64,000 nucleotides of DNA, taken from assembly GCF_036248255.1 (NCBI RefSeq), contig NZ_CP109178.1:1984001-2048000 (forward strand), written 5' to 3'. Both the position numbers and the translations under genes were made by a program. The notes under the pieces were generated by a model, which was given only the letters and a program-made list of their open reading frames with translations, was not told where the DNA came from and did not search any database. Positions 35,981 to 44,393 of the stretch are shown piece by piece. This stretch comes from Streptomyces sp. NBC_01717 (GTDB lineage: Bacteria; Actinomycetota; Actinomycetes; Streptomycetales; Streptomycetaceae). Position 1 is the first letter of the stretch; each line of letters starts with the position of its first letter.

Positions 35981-36724
35981 CGAGAGCCGGGGCGTTGGCG
36001 CTGCTCTGGCGTGGTGCAGTCCTCCCCGACAGTGACCGTCTTCTCACCGACTCCCGTCGCCCCGGGTCGCCCCGCCTCTCGGCAGCAGGTGCCAGAACCT
36101 CCGTCCCAACTCGAACGTGCTGCACGTCCACGGCTGCTGTCCGGGCAGTCCAGCAATCTCATTCGCAGCCGTTCGGGGACGTTCAGCCCTCCGGCAGCCC
36201 CCTCTGGGGCCCGGCCCGCGAACGACCGGAAATGACGGCGAATGGGTCCGTGCAGAGTCGGAAGGCGTCCGCCGCCCAAGATGGCACCCGTCGTCGCTCA
36301 CGCTCAGCCGGGTACGCGGTCGCAAAATAGGCCGAGAAACCGGGCCCGGAGGACTCTGCCTGGCCTCCGAGATCACTGACAGGTGAGGCACACAGCCAGG
36401 CGAGGCAAAGCACCGCCCGGGTTTCAGATCGCATGGGCGGAGCGTTCTGACGCCTGCCGGAGATGCGTCAGCGCCTGCCCCTCGGCCGGTTCGCGTCGGC
36501 TCGCTGGTCGACTCCGGACTCGATCCGATCGACTCGCAGTCGCTGCCATCGTGCGGATGGCCGCCGAAGCGCTGCAGGGCGCGCTGGGGTTCAGGTCGAG
36601 GCTGTGAGCACCCCGGCGCTCAAGCGGGACAACAACCGCCTCGATCTCTTCTACCGGCAGCACGTCGTGGAGGTGAAGCCGGCCTTCCGCGAGGTCACCG
36701 CCGGTCACGAGGAGCCATCGGCTC
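35981..36724. other. Gene-poor stretch, no gene seen
   Basis: About 740 bases between the kinase remnant and the recombinase remnant. Frames are open on several strands, as usual for this GC content, but none has a start signal plus a recognisable product. Confidence 0.4.
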
Positions 36725-36893
36725 GCAGAGACTCGCTCGACTGCCCGTTCCAGCTTGCCACCGAGTTGCCCGCCGCAGTCCTCGCACCCTCGGCATCGAC
36801 ATCACCGCCGCCGTCAAATGGCAGCGAGCCGCCCCCGGAGACCGGGCCACCAACGCTGCCGATGTCAGCAGCGGAGACCCCCAGCAACCTGAC
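36725..36893 (+). pseudogene. Second tyrosine-recombinase C-terminal remnant
   Basis: About 56 codons matching the C-terminal end of the recombinase type seen at 33.0-34.4 kb: FQLATELPAAVLAP, then after a one-base shift LGIDITAAVKWQRAAPGDRA and ATNAADVSS before a stop. The corresponding stretch of the other copy is ELPPSVLAELLDVHIHTALN, so the alignment is clear although the two are diverged and in opposite orientation. Confidence 0.65.
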
Positions 36894-36960
36894 TGAATGG
36901 CCAGGCACAACAATCGCGCCCCACTGGCAACGCGCACCGCTTGGCCACCAGAATCACGCC

Positions 36961-37575
36961 ATGGACGCAGGACTTGCAGGACTCCTCGGTGGCGTCATCG
37001 GCGCCGCGGTCGGCGCAGTCGGCGCTACGGCATCCGCCTGGATCACCGGAAGGAAGGCAGAGCAACAGGCCAAGATCCAGTCCGAGACACAGTTAGGGCA
37101 AGTCCGCCTTCAGATAGATGCTGAACGGACTCGTGCTCTTCTCGGATCTCGCAAGAGTGCCTATCTGGCCTTCGCCGAAAGCTGTCACCTGGTACAGGGG
37201 ACGCTGAGCGAAGCGAGCATCAAACTTGGAGGCATCGAAGCAAGCGACCCTCCCGAGGAACGCGAAGAGCGCCGCCAAGCCGCCCGCCGCCTTTGGAACG
37301 AAGCACGAACGCTGAACCGCCAACTCGACCGCCTTCAGCACATTGTTTTCATGGAAGGTCCCAGCGAGATGGGCACTGCCGCGCAAGCGGCAACGGGCGC
37401 CTTGGTGCCGTATTTCGGTGCAGTCATCGACTGGCTGCACGCGGTTGACCATGAAACCGAAACGCCGCAGCACGGGGCAGAGTCGAATAGAGCGCACAGC
37501 GAGGCATACGGCAAGCTCCTGAAGTTCCTCTATGCCGCCGCGGATACCACCTTGCCGGACATCCAGGACCGGTGA
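36961..37575 (+). CDS. Membrane-anchored coiled-coil hypothetical protein
   Basis: A 204-aa protein with one N-terminal membrane helix (GLLGGVIGAAVGAVGATASA, residues about 7-26) followed by a basic and helical region with coiled-coil character (RKAEQQAKIQSETQLGQVRL) and a soluble domain rich in alpha-helix. This layout recurs among Streptomyces proteins of unknown function. ATG 36961 lacks a good ribosome binding site but the membrane helix fixes the N-terminus. No partner gene. Confidence 0.7.
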   Translation: MDAGLAGLLGGVIGAAVGAVGATASAWITGRKAEQQAKIQSETQLGQVRLQIDAERTRALLGSRKSAYLAFAESCHLVQGTLSEASIKLGGIEASDPPEEREERRQAARRLWNEARTLNRQLDRLQHIVFMEGPSEMGTAAQAATGALVPYFGAVIDWLHAVDHETETPQHGAESNRAHSEAYGKLLKFLYAAADTTLPDIQDR

Positions 37576-37903
37576 GCCTGGGGTATCCCCTGATACGCCC
37601 ACGCCCTGAGAGGTGGATTCACGTCAACGCGGCGTCGGCATTGCGTCAACAGTCGACGAGTATCTGCACGGGAGGCCCCAGCCGACTCCCTGGAGGGAGT
37701 TGGTGGAGTGCCAGGCTGCAGTTGCAGCGCCTCGGGCCGCACGGCTCGGCGCCACTGGCCTTCCGCCTGTGGCTATGCCCATGAGAACGGGTTCTGGTAC
37801 ACACTCTGTGGTCGGCGACGCTGCAGCCCAGCAGGCGGCCGAACCCAACAATCTGCGTAAGCCAGCGCGCTGCGCCGTTCGCCCGTCACCAGAGCGTGGG
37901 TGC
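37576..37903. other. Intergenic, one palindrome
   Basis: About 330 bases between the coiled-coil protein and the convergent exonuclease gene. Contains the AGAACGGGTTCT palindrome at 37784-37795. No gene seen. Confidence 0.45.
37784..37795. repeat. AGAAC-NG-GTTCT palindrome, copy 1
   Basis: AGAACGGGTTCT, followed by GG, matches copy 2 (38672-38683) in 13 of 14 bases. It lies 109 bases beyond the 3' end of the exonuclease gene. Confidence 0.6.
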
Positions 37904-38485
37904 CTAGTCTGGTGCGCCGGGCATGCCGGGCGGAACGGCAACGGCAACGAGCTGATCCCAGGTCTCGTAGCAGCTCGCCATCGCGACGAGGAGCTGTGCC
38001 GTGGCGTACGCGTCGTAGGTAGCACGATGCCTGCGAGCGGGGGCTGCTGAGAGGTCCGGCTGAACATGCTCGATCAGGGCGTCGAGTCCGTATGACGGCA
38101 GGTTCGCGTACGTGGCATTGGCGAGGCGGAGGGTGCCAATGACCCCGGCCGGCGCCCACTTCGGCAAGTGCGCGGTCAGCGCGCGGTAGTCGACGTGCGC
38201 GTTGTGGGCGCAGATCCACGCTGTGCCCAGGACGCCGTGGACCTGATCGGCAATCTCCCGCCATGCCGGGGCTTTCGCCAGAACCTCGTTGGTCAGGCCG
38301 TGCACGCGGGCCGCATAGGGCGTGACAGGGCGGGGCGGGCAAATCAGCCACGCCCCGGCTGTGCTGGTGTCCAGATTCCCGTCACGAACAGGCAGCGCGG
38401 CGACTTCCACCAGGTCCGGCGGATGGGTGCCGTTGCCCTCAACGTCCACGACGAGCAGTGCGGGCCAGGTGGAGAAGTTCATCAT
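37904..38485 (-). CDS. 3'-5' exonuclease, DEDDh family
   Basis: DnaQ-like exonuclease of 193 aa. Exo I has Asp14 and Glu16 in VVDVEGNG, Exo II has Asp99 in AHNAHVDYRAL, and Exo III has His153 and Asp158 in RRHRATYDAYAT, so the catalytic set is complete. Its length and lone position suggest a repair or scavenging exonuclease rather than a polymerase proofreading subunit. ATG 38485 was chosen; the open frame upstream is a fragment of another gene. Flanked by two copies of an AGAACNGGTTCT palindrome. Confidence 0.88.
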   Translation of the reverse strand: MMNFSTWPALLVVDVEGNGTHPPDLVEVAALPVRDGNLDTSTAGAWLICPPRPVTPYAARVHGLTNEVLAKAPAWREIADQVHGVLGTAWICAHNAHVDYRALTAHLPKWAPAGVIGTLRLANATYANLPSYGLDALIEHVQPDLSAAPARRHRATYDAYATAQLLVAMASCYETWDQLVAVAVPPGMPGAPD

Positions 38486-38562
38486 GCAGACGTCTCTCAG
38501 TTCTTCCGTGCGGCGAGGGCGGGTCAGCCCTGCAGCTCTGTCCGCGCCCGCTCCAGTTACCG

Positions 38563-38637
38563 TCACCGTGCCCGCGCCCGTGAGGGCTGCGCCTTCCCAC
38601 GCTCCCTGAGCACGGGCCACGACACCGGTTGGGGAGT
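38563..38637 (-). repeat. Fragment matching the 3' part of the 19 kb pseudogene
   Basis: The minus strand here and the plus strand at about 19845-19919 share roughly 75 bases at over 80% identity, including an exact run around GTGTCGTGGCCCGTGCTCAG. Both encode VVARAQGAWE followed by GTVTV. A relic of a gene family present at least twice. Confidence 0.65.
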
Positions 38638-38671
38638 CACTTTGCCCCAGGGGCGTGTCGGAATGTTCACG

Positions 38672-38683
38672 AGAACTGGTTCT
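38672..38683. repeat. AGAAC-NG-GTTCT palindrome, copy 2
   Basis: AGAACTGGTTCT, followed by GG, the partner of the copy at 37784. It lies upstream of the hypothetical gene starting at 38706 and 187 bases upstream of the exonuclease start. Confidence 0.6.
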
Positions 38684-38705
38684 GGCTCAGGTTCCGGGTT
38701 CCGTG

Positions 38706-39047
38706 ATGCGCGCATGCCGGGTTGCGGTCGATCGCCGGCCTGAGGTGGTGTCACGTGCTGGCGCTGTGGCGCGTCCGCGGCAGTGGGCGAATGCATTGCA
38801 GCACGCCTGGATCGCCCACCACCGGGCTACGGCCTTGACGAACAGCCAGACCTACACGCGCGTGATGAGGCTGCTTGCCGAGTTCACCGACGGCTGCCTG
38901 GCGGCCCGGGGGCTGGAGGCGGCCGAAGCACGACTGGACGGAGCGGTCATTGACCTGACGGAAGTGATCTTCGCCTTCGAGAAGGACGTGCAGGACCGCT
39001 ACCCCACCGACTCGCCAACGGGCTCACTTGGCGACTCCCTTCGGTGA
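38706..39047 (+). CDS. Hypothetical helical protein
   Basis: A 113-aa mostly alpha-helical protein (WANALQHAWIAHHRATALTN, YTRVMRLLAEFTDGCLAARG) with no family I recognise. Starts at ATG 38706 or GTG 38703. A longer version from GTG 38655 would place a palindromic site inside the gene, so the shorter start is preferred. High GC in third positions supports coding. It converges with the reductase gene at 39064. Confidence 0.6.
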   Translation: MRACRVAVDRRPEVVSRAGAVARPRQWANALQHAWIAHHRATALTNSQTYTRVMRLLAEFTDGCLAARGLEAAEARLDGAVIDLTEVIFAFEKDVQDRYPTDSPTGSLGDSLR

Positions 39048-39063
39048 TCCGTCAACCGTTTAC

Positions 39064-39687
39064 TCAGACGGCAAGTTCGGTGATGCTGAGGGCGAAGTCC
39101 AAGTTCCCCACCCCGTGGTTGGCGAGGCCCACCGTGACCACGCCCGCTCCTTCCAGCCAGTGCGCCATTTTCAGGCCGCCGACGTCCAGCGGGCGCAGCC
39201 CGAGGCTCTCGATGAACGCCTCCACACTTGCCTTGGCCTGCGCATTATCGCCAGCGATGAAGACGTCGGGCCGACCCTGCTCCAGAACATGACGGAAAAT
39301 GGTGTTGAACGCCTTCACCACGCTGGCGCTGGCCGGGGCCGCCTTGGCGACTTCCTGCGCGATCGAGGTCTCCTCGCGGTGGGCTAGCCCGTCGAACGTG
39401 GAGTTGAAGGGATTGCTGATGTCGACGATGACCTTGCCCGCGAGAGCGTCTCCGTACTGGGCGACGACCGGCACGACGCCGTCGTACAACAGGGCCACGA
39501 TGACGATGTCCCCGGCCGGGGCGGTGCCCCATTCTCCCGTCGTGGCGCCGCCACCGAGAGCTTTGGCCAGGTCAGCGGCCTTGGACTGATCGCGGCCCAT
39601 GACCTCGACGGTGTTGCCGCCCGCTATCGCCCGCGCTCCGATGGTGCGGGCCATGTTCCCGGTGCCGATGATGCTGATGTTGCTCAT
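39064..39687 (-). CDS. NADPH-dependent F420 reductase-like oxidoreductase
   Basis: A 207-aa Rossmann protein of the F420-dependent NADP reductase/NADP_oxidoreductase group. The dinucleotide motif IIGTGNMA is at residues 6-13, followed by ARAIAGGNTVEVMGRD; VIVDISNPFN and SVVKAFNTIF are typical of the family. Some members reduce F420, others have unrelated substrates, so the reaction is not fixed. Last gene of a minus-strand pair with the SDR at 39721. ATG 39687. Confidence 0.9.
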   Translation of the reverse strand: MSNISIIGTGNMARTIGARAIAGGNTVEVMGRDQSKAADLAKALGGGATTGEWGTAPAGDIVIVALLYDGVVPVVAQYGDALAGKVIVDISNPFNSTFDGLAHREETSIAQEVAKAAPASASVVKAFNTIFRHVLEQGRPDVFIAGDNAQAKASVEAFIESLGLRPLDVGGLKMAHWLEGAGVVTVGLANHGVGNLDFALSITELAV

Positions 39688-39720
39688 GAGATGCCCTGCC
39701 CTGGTTGTGTGTTGTTCGGT

Positions 39721-40455
39721 TTAGATGACGGTGGTGCCGCCGTCGGCGACGAGTTCCATGCCGTTGACGTAGCTGGAGTCGTCGGAGGCGAGGAAGAGGG
39801 CGGCGGTGGCGATTTCGTCGGGGCGGCCCATCTGGCCGCGGGGGATGAGGGACTCGAACTGGCGCTTGGTGGCCTCGTCGAAGAGTTCTTCCTGCTTGGC
39901 GGTGGCGACCTGGCCGGGGGTCAGGACGTTGACGCGGATGCGGCGGTCCTTGAGCTCGTTGAGCCAGACGCGGGCCCATGCCTGCTGGACGGCCTTGCTG
40001 CCGGCGTAGACGCTCCAGCCGGGGAAGGCGCCGAGGGAGGCGTTGGAGCCGGTCATGAGGATGGAGCCGCCGTCATTGAAGAGCGGGAGGGCCTTTTGGA
40101 CGGTGAACAGGGTGCCGCGGGCGTTGAGGTGGAACGCGGCGTCGAAGTGGGCCTCGGTGATCTCGCCGAGCGGGGCGGGCTCGCCCCCGCCCGCGCTGGC
40201 CCACAGCACGTCGAGGCTTCCCTTCTCCCGCTTGACGGTGTCGTACAGGCGGTCCAGGTCGTCCAGGTTGGCGGCGTCGCCCTGGACGCCGGTGACGTTG
40301 CGGCCGATCCGCTTCACGGCCTCGTCCAGGGCGTCCTGGCGGCGGCCGGTGATGAAGACGTGCGCTCCCTCGTCGACAAACAGCTTCGCGCCTGCCAGCG
40401 CCATGCCGGTGGTGCCGCCGGTGATGACCGCGACCTTGCCGTCAAGCTTTCCCAT
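39721..40455 (-). CDS. Short-chain dehydrogenase/reductase
   Basis: SDR of 244 aa. The cofactor motif is TGGTTGMALAG, a variant of TGxxxGIG, and catalytic YAGSK is present with SNASLGAF before it. WASAGGGEP stands where NNAG normally occurs, an unusual substitution. ATG 40455 is preferred over ATG 40461 because AAGGGA is six bases upstream of it but touches the earlier one. Cotranscribed with the F420-reductase-like gene downstream and divergent from a TetR regulator that probably represses both. Confidence 0.92.
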   Translation of the reverse strand: MGKLDGKVAVITGGTTGMALAGAKLFVDEGAHVFITGRRQDALDEAVKRIGRNVTGVQGDAANLDDLDRLYDTVKREKGSLDVLWASAGGGEPAPLGEITEAHFDAAFHLNARGTLFTVQKALPLFNDGGSILMTGSNASLGAFPGWSVYAGSKAVQQAWARVWLNELKDRRIRVNVLTPGQVATAKQEELFDEATKRQFESLIPRGQMGRPDEIATAALFLASDDSSYVNGMELVADGGTTVI

Positions 40456-40483
40456 AGTCATTCCCTTGGGTCGGTGGTGTCGT

Positions 40484-40593
40484 GTGTACCTGGGCCGACG
40501 GCGTTAAGTACACCGCCCTGTGTGCTTACGGTACTGGGCGGGCGGGCGGGACGCAAACTATGTACACCGGTCGTTACCTAGCTGCGGTACGAT
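40484..40593. promoter_or_regulatory. Divergent promoter with GTGTAC/GTACAC elements
   Basis: GTGTAC (40484-40489) and GTACAC (40508-40513) form an inverted pair; a third GTACAC is at 40562-40567. TACGAT (40588-40593) is a good -10 six bases before the TetR ATG at 40600, implying a leaderless transcript. Likely operator for the TetR protein; inference. Confidence 0.5.
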
Positions 40594-40599
40594 GGACCC

Positions 40600-41211
40600 A
40601 TGACGGAGTTGGAGAAGGGCCCCACGGGCCGCCGCCGCGGCCGGGGCGCCCGCGAGCGCATCCTCAGCGCGTCCCAGCAACTGTTCCGCGAGCAGGGCAT
40701 CAACGGCACCGGCATGGACCAGCTTTGCGCGGCGGCCCAGGTGTCCAAGCGCACGGCCTACCAGCACTTCACCGGCAAGGACGAACTCGTCGCCGAGTAC
40801 CTGCGCCGGTTCGACCCCTCTGTTCTGTCCGGCGTGTTCGACCGCACCGACCTCACGCCCCGCGAACGGCTCCTCGCCGCCTTCGACATCCCCCCCACCA
40901 CGCCGCTGTGCCCCTACATCGCCGCCGCCGTCGAACTCCACGACCCCGAGCACCCCGCATCCCAGTACGCACGCGACTACAAGAAGGCCGTCGCCGCGCG
41001 GCTCGCCGATACCGCCCGCGAAGCCGGCGCCGCCGACCCTGAACAGCTCGGCGAGCAGCTCGCGCTGCTCATCGACGGCGCCGCGGCCCGCACCCGGGTC
41101 CTCAACGCCGACGCCTTCCCCACCGCCGCCGCCATCGCCGCCGTCCTCATCGACAACGCCATCCCCGCCACAGCCAGCGATGACCGGCGACGGGAGGAAG
41201 TGTCGAGTTAA
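40600..41211 (+). CDS. TetR-family transcriptional regulator
   Basis: Repressor of 203 aa. The N-terminal HTH comprises RILSASQQLFREQGINGTGM, QLCAAAQVSKRTAYQHFTGK and DELVAEYL. The C-terminal ligand domain is of a common type in quinone- or oxidant-responsive TetR proteins. No ribosome binding site precedes ATG 40600; the -10 at 40588-40593 supports a leaderless mRNA. Divergent from the SDR/F420-reductase operon, its probable target. Confidence 0.93.
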   Translation: MTELEKGPTGRRRGRGARERILSASQQLFREQGINGTGMDQLCAAAQVSKRTAYQHFTGKDELVAEYLRRFDPSVLSGVFDRTDLTPRERLLAAFDIPPTTPLCPYIAAAVELHDPEHPASQYARDYKKAVAARLADTAREAGAADPEQLGEQLALLIDGAAARTRVLNADAFPTAAAIAAVLIDNAIPATASDDRRREEVSS

Positions 41212-41811
41212 CGTGGCACTCCGCGGCCGGGCTGGACGCGCTGCCGGTCGGGCGGCTGCACCGGCTGGTACGCGACACCAGCCGCCCGGCACCTGACCCG
41301 GACCTGCTGGCTTTTACGGAACTGGCCGGCCCGCCTGCCCGCGACCGACCGGGCCGCGCAATTCCCACCGGGTGCCGAGTGACCAACCGGCTACACCCGG
41401 GCATCGTGGTGAAGCGGGAGGACACCAAGAAAACGCCGGGGCAACCTGCTCGGCGCGCGCTGACGACCCCGGAGCCCGAACTGCGGTGGACCGCCGCCGA
41501 CGACCGGATCGACGATCGCAGGCCGAAGCCGGCGGCACCCCGTGGGCGTCGCGAGCACATCGCGCGGCTCCGTCCTCAGGCATCCCGAGGCGGTGGACCT
41601 CGCCGCACTGTTCCAGCTCCGCCAGGAAGCCCTTGCGCTCCAGGGGCGGCGCCACATTTGCCTGCCACCCCCACACAACTCAGTTGAGAGGGGATCGGTT
41701 CACCCTGGTCAACCTTGCGCCTTGTGAGGAGTTCCTCAGGTCAACTACAGAGTCCTCTTATGAACGGCCGAAAGACTCTGCGCAGTTGCACAAGCGATGA
41801 GGAGAGCCGTC
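41212..41811. other. Gene-poor stretch, no gene seen
   Basis: About 600 bases between the TetR and the secreted protein. Some stretches read like protein (for example RLHRLVRDTSRPAPDPDLL near 41270) but no start, stop or family fits. Probably decayed. Confidence 0.4.
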
Positions 41812-42618
41812 ATGAACGACTACGACGCAACAAGACACTCGCCGGCCGGGTCAGCCCCGGGAACCGTGGCCGTGCAAGCACGCCGGCCGAGCGTACGGCG
41901 GTTGCTGTCGAAGAAGAGGGGTGGATGGATCGTGGCCGCCGGGCTGACGTGTGCGGTGGCCGGACTCACCGATGCCGGCCCGTCCGCGGCGGCGGAGTTC
42001 CCGTCGTCCGCGTCGTCCCTTTCGGCCACAGCCACGTCTTCACCGACCGTAAGGCCCAGCCTGCCCACGGGCGGTGGGCCAGTGTCCGGGCCGGCCGCCG
42101 GGGGTGCGACCGGCATCGTCGAAACCACGTCCACGTCGGGCTTCACCTTTGCGACGGCAACGGGTGTGGAGGTGACCGTCACCGAGGCGTCCTCCACGAA
42201 ATACACGAGGGGTACCCACCGCGCCTCGGCCCGCGCCGTGAAGAAGGGTGCAAGCGTCCTCGTCCTGGGGACGGTCGACAGCGCGACCATCGCGGCTGCG
42301 CGGGTCATCGTGCAACCCCGGGGTGACGGCGGAGTTGCGGCTGCCGAGGCGGCGGGGGTGATCCCCTTCAAGCAGGGGACGCCGTCACCGGCGAAGTCGG
42401 TCGGTCGGATCCCGGACTACACCGAGGGAGAGGGGACGATCGTCAGCGGGGCGGCGGCGGACAAGGCGACGAAGGCCGCGCAGGCCATCGTCCCCGGAGG
42501 CATCAACGACCGGGTGGTGAAGCTGAGCAACGGCGAGTACGAGGTCCACAACATCAGCGTCAACTGGCCGCACCACGTCTTCGTAAGCAAGAACTTCAAA
42601 GTCCTCGGCTACGAGTAG
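41812..42618 (+). CDS. Secreted protein with DUF5666-like domain
   Basis: A 268-aa exported protein. A long N-region and signal/anchor helix (GGWIVAAGLTCAVAGL, about residues 39-55) precede a Ser/Pro-rich linker, an OB-like domain resembling DUF5666 (GIVETTSTSGFTFATATGVE to SVLVLGTVDSATIAAARVIV), and a C-terminal domain ending NGEYEVHNISVNWPHHVFVS with KNFKVLGYE, similar in style to small PepSY-like folds. ATG 41812 has GAGGAG six bases upstream. Function unknown. It converges with a doubtful minus-strand frame. Confidence 0.75.
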   Translation: MNDYDATRHSPAGSAPGTVAVQARRPSVRRLLSKKRGGWIVAAGLTCAVAGLTDAGPSAAAEFPSSASSLSATATSSPTVRPSLPTGGGPVSGPAAGGATGIVETTSTSGFTFATATGVEVTVTEASSTKYTRGTHRASARAVKKGASVLVLGTVDSATIAAARVIVQPRGDGGVAAAEAAGVIPFKQGTPSPAKSVGRIPDYTEGEGTIVSGAAADKATKAAQAIVPGGINDRVVKLSNGEYEVHNISVNWPHHVFVSKNFKVLGYE

Positions 42619-43016
42619 CCGCCGCTATAACGCGCCGGTGCCCGTGACCCGCGCTTCGGGACCCACGGTGGGCTTGTGCCAGCGCGGAGGTCAGCTCTGC
42701 GCTGGCACAGGTCCATCCGGTAGCGGTCCCGCTCGAGCAGGCCGAGGGCCCTCAGCGTCCGCCAGGCGGGATGGCCCAGGCGCGCCCGGCTGATGGTGCG
42801 GCGGGCCAGCGGACACAGGGCCTGGGCCGCCTCCCGCAGGAGTTGCCGCGGGGCGAGCAGTTCGTCCCGGAGCTGCTCTACGGCCCTTCGCTCGGCCACG
42901 TCCGCCACGGCGAGGTAGCCACCTCTCCCGGCGTCCACGTGCTTGCTCAGGCTCCGAACGCGCTCACCGGCCGGCCCGCAACCTTCGGTTGACGTGATCC
43001 CGGACAACAGCTTCAT
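42609..43016 (-). CDS. Doubtful hypothetical protein
   Basis: A 135-codon frame with good third-position GC and helical sequence (LAVADVAERRAVEQLRDELL, HPAWRTLRALGLLERDRYRM) but no ribosome binding site at ATG 43016 and no known family. The last ten bases overlap the convergent secreted protein gene. It could be a decayed regulator or a chance frame. If it is not a gene, 42619-43115 is simply intergenic. Confidence 0.35.
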   Translation of the reverse strand: MKLLSGITSTEGCGPAGERVRSLSKHVDAGRGGYLAVADVAERRAVEQLRDELLAPRQLLREAAQALCPLARRTISRARLGHPAWRTLRALGLLERDRYRMDLCQRRADLRAGTSPPWVPKRGSRAPARYSGGYS

Positions 43017-43115
43017 CAGATTGAATATGCGGATTAAACCGCATGGCGGCTGGGTTATGTCGGTCGGAGCCGATTCGTAGATGGAAGCGAGTCGGGCGGA
43101 TCTGGAGGCAGGGCC

Positions 43116-44180
43116 GTGCACGGTGAGTACAAGGTTCCCGGCGGCAAGCTGGTCGTGGTCGATCTGGACGTTCAGGGCGGCGCGCTGCGCAACGTACGGG
43201 TTGCCGGCGATTTCTTCCTGGAGCCCGACGAGGCCATCCTCGCGATCGACGCGGCCCTGGAAGGCGCCCCGGCCAACACCGACGCCGCCGGGCTCACCGC
43301 CCGCATCGACGCGGCACTCCCCGCCTCCACCCTCATGCTGGGCCTGACCTCCGAAGGCATCGCCGTTGCCGTACGCCGGGCCCTCGCACAGGCCACCGAG
43401 TGGAGCGACTACGACTGGCAGCTCATCCACGAGGCGCCGCAGTCCCCCGCACTCCACATGGCGCTCGACGAAGTCATCACCGCCGAGGTCGCGGCCGGCC
43501 GCCGGCCGCCTACGCTGCGGGTCTGGGAATGGGCCTCCCCCGCCGTGATCATCGGCAGCTTCCAGTCCCTGCGCAACGAGGTCGACCCGGCGGGCGCCGA
43601 GCGTCACGGCGTCAGCGTCGTCCGGCGTATCTCCGGCGGCGGCGCCATGTTCGTGGAGCCCGGCAACACCATCACGTACTCGCTCTCCGTCCCGGACGCC
43701 CTCGTCTCCGGCCTCTCCTTCGCGGACAGTTACGCCTACCTTGACGACTGGGTGCTCGAGGCGCTCGGCGACATGGGCATCAAGGCCTGGTACCAGCCGC
43801 TCAACGACATCGCGACCGACATCGGGAAAATCGCCGGAGCGGCCCAGAAGCGCATCGTGGGCCCCGGCGGCGGGCCCGGCGCCGTGCTGCATCACGTCAC
43901 GATGTCCTACGACATCGACGCCGACAAGATGCTCGATGTCCTGCGCATCGGCAAGGAAAAGATGTCCGACAAGGGCACGACGAGCGCCAAGAAGCGCGTC
44001 GACCCACTCCGCCGGCAGACCGGCCTGCCGCGCGAGACTGTCATCGACAACATGATCGACTCCTTCCGCAAGCGCCACGGCCTCACCCAGGGGGCAGTGA
44101 CCGCTGAAGAGCTGGCAGAGGCGGAAGAACTCGTGCGCATCAAGTTCGGCACTCCCGAGTGGACGGCACGGGTGCCGTAG
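43116..44180 (+). CDS. Lipoate-protein ligase-like protein with N-terminal accessory domain
   Basis: A 354-aa protein. The catalytic LplA-type biotin/lipoate ligase fold occupies about residues 105-345: VRRISGGGAMFVEPGNTITY is the RRxSGGGxV signature and DIGKIAGAAQ holds the conserved lysine. The first 80 residues (YKVPGGKLVVVDLDVQGGAL, VAGDFFLEPDEAILAI) match the accessory domain that in E. coli LplA follows the catalytic one, so the domain order is reversed. GTG 43116 follows GGAGG. It would attach scavenged lipoate to E2 or GcvH proteins, or act as an octanoyl/lipoyl amidotransferase. Confidence 0.85.
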   Translation: MHGEYKVPGGKLVVVDLDVQGGALRNVRVAGDFFLEPDEAILAIDAALEGAPANTDAAGLTARIDAALPASTLMLGLTSEGIAVAVRRALAQATEWSDYDWQLIHEAPQSPALHMALDEVITAEVAAGRRPPTLRVWEWASPAVIIGSFQSLRNEVDPAGAERHGVSVVRRISGGGAMFVEPGNTITYSLSVPDALVSGLSFADSYAYLDDWVLEALGDMGIKAWYQPLNDIATDIGKIAGAAQKRIVGPGGGPGAVLHHVTMSYDIDADKMLDVLRIGKEKMSDKGTTSAKKRVDPLRRQTGLPRETVIDNMIDSFRKRHGLTQGAVTAEELAEAEELVRIKFGTPEWTARVP

Positions 44181-44284
44181 CAGTTGTCGACTTGCTCCGA
44201 GGCCGTGTCGCTCCGTCCAAGTACTGTCAGTTCAGGGCCTCTTGCTGTCGCCGGAGAAGCATTGTGGTGTTTCGCCGTACGACC

Positions 44285-44326
44285 TTCGTGGAGCCCGGCA
44301 GCACTCTCACGTACTCGCTCTCCGTC
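44285..44326 (+). repeat. Partial copy of the lipoate ligase signature
   Basis: 42 bases identical at 39 positions to 43650-43691 inside the ligase gene, coding FVEPGSTLTYSLSV in an open frame. It is all that remains of a second ligase-like sequence, or a short duplication. Confidence 0.8.
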
Positions 44327-44393
44327 GTGAGAACTGCGGTCGGGCGAAGGTACTTGCGGGGCCCCGTGATTCCCGTAGGCCGACCCGGACCTC

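Noticed and set aside
37784..38683. AGAACNGGTTCT as LexA/SOS boxes
   Set aside because: The actinomycete SOS site needs four bases between GAAC and GTTC; here there are two.
42609..44078. Long minus-strand open frame opposite the lipoate ligase gene
   Set aside because: It is the antisense shadow of the ligase gene; only its 3' part beyond 43016 might be independent and is listed as doubtful.
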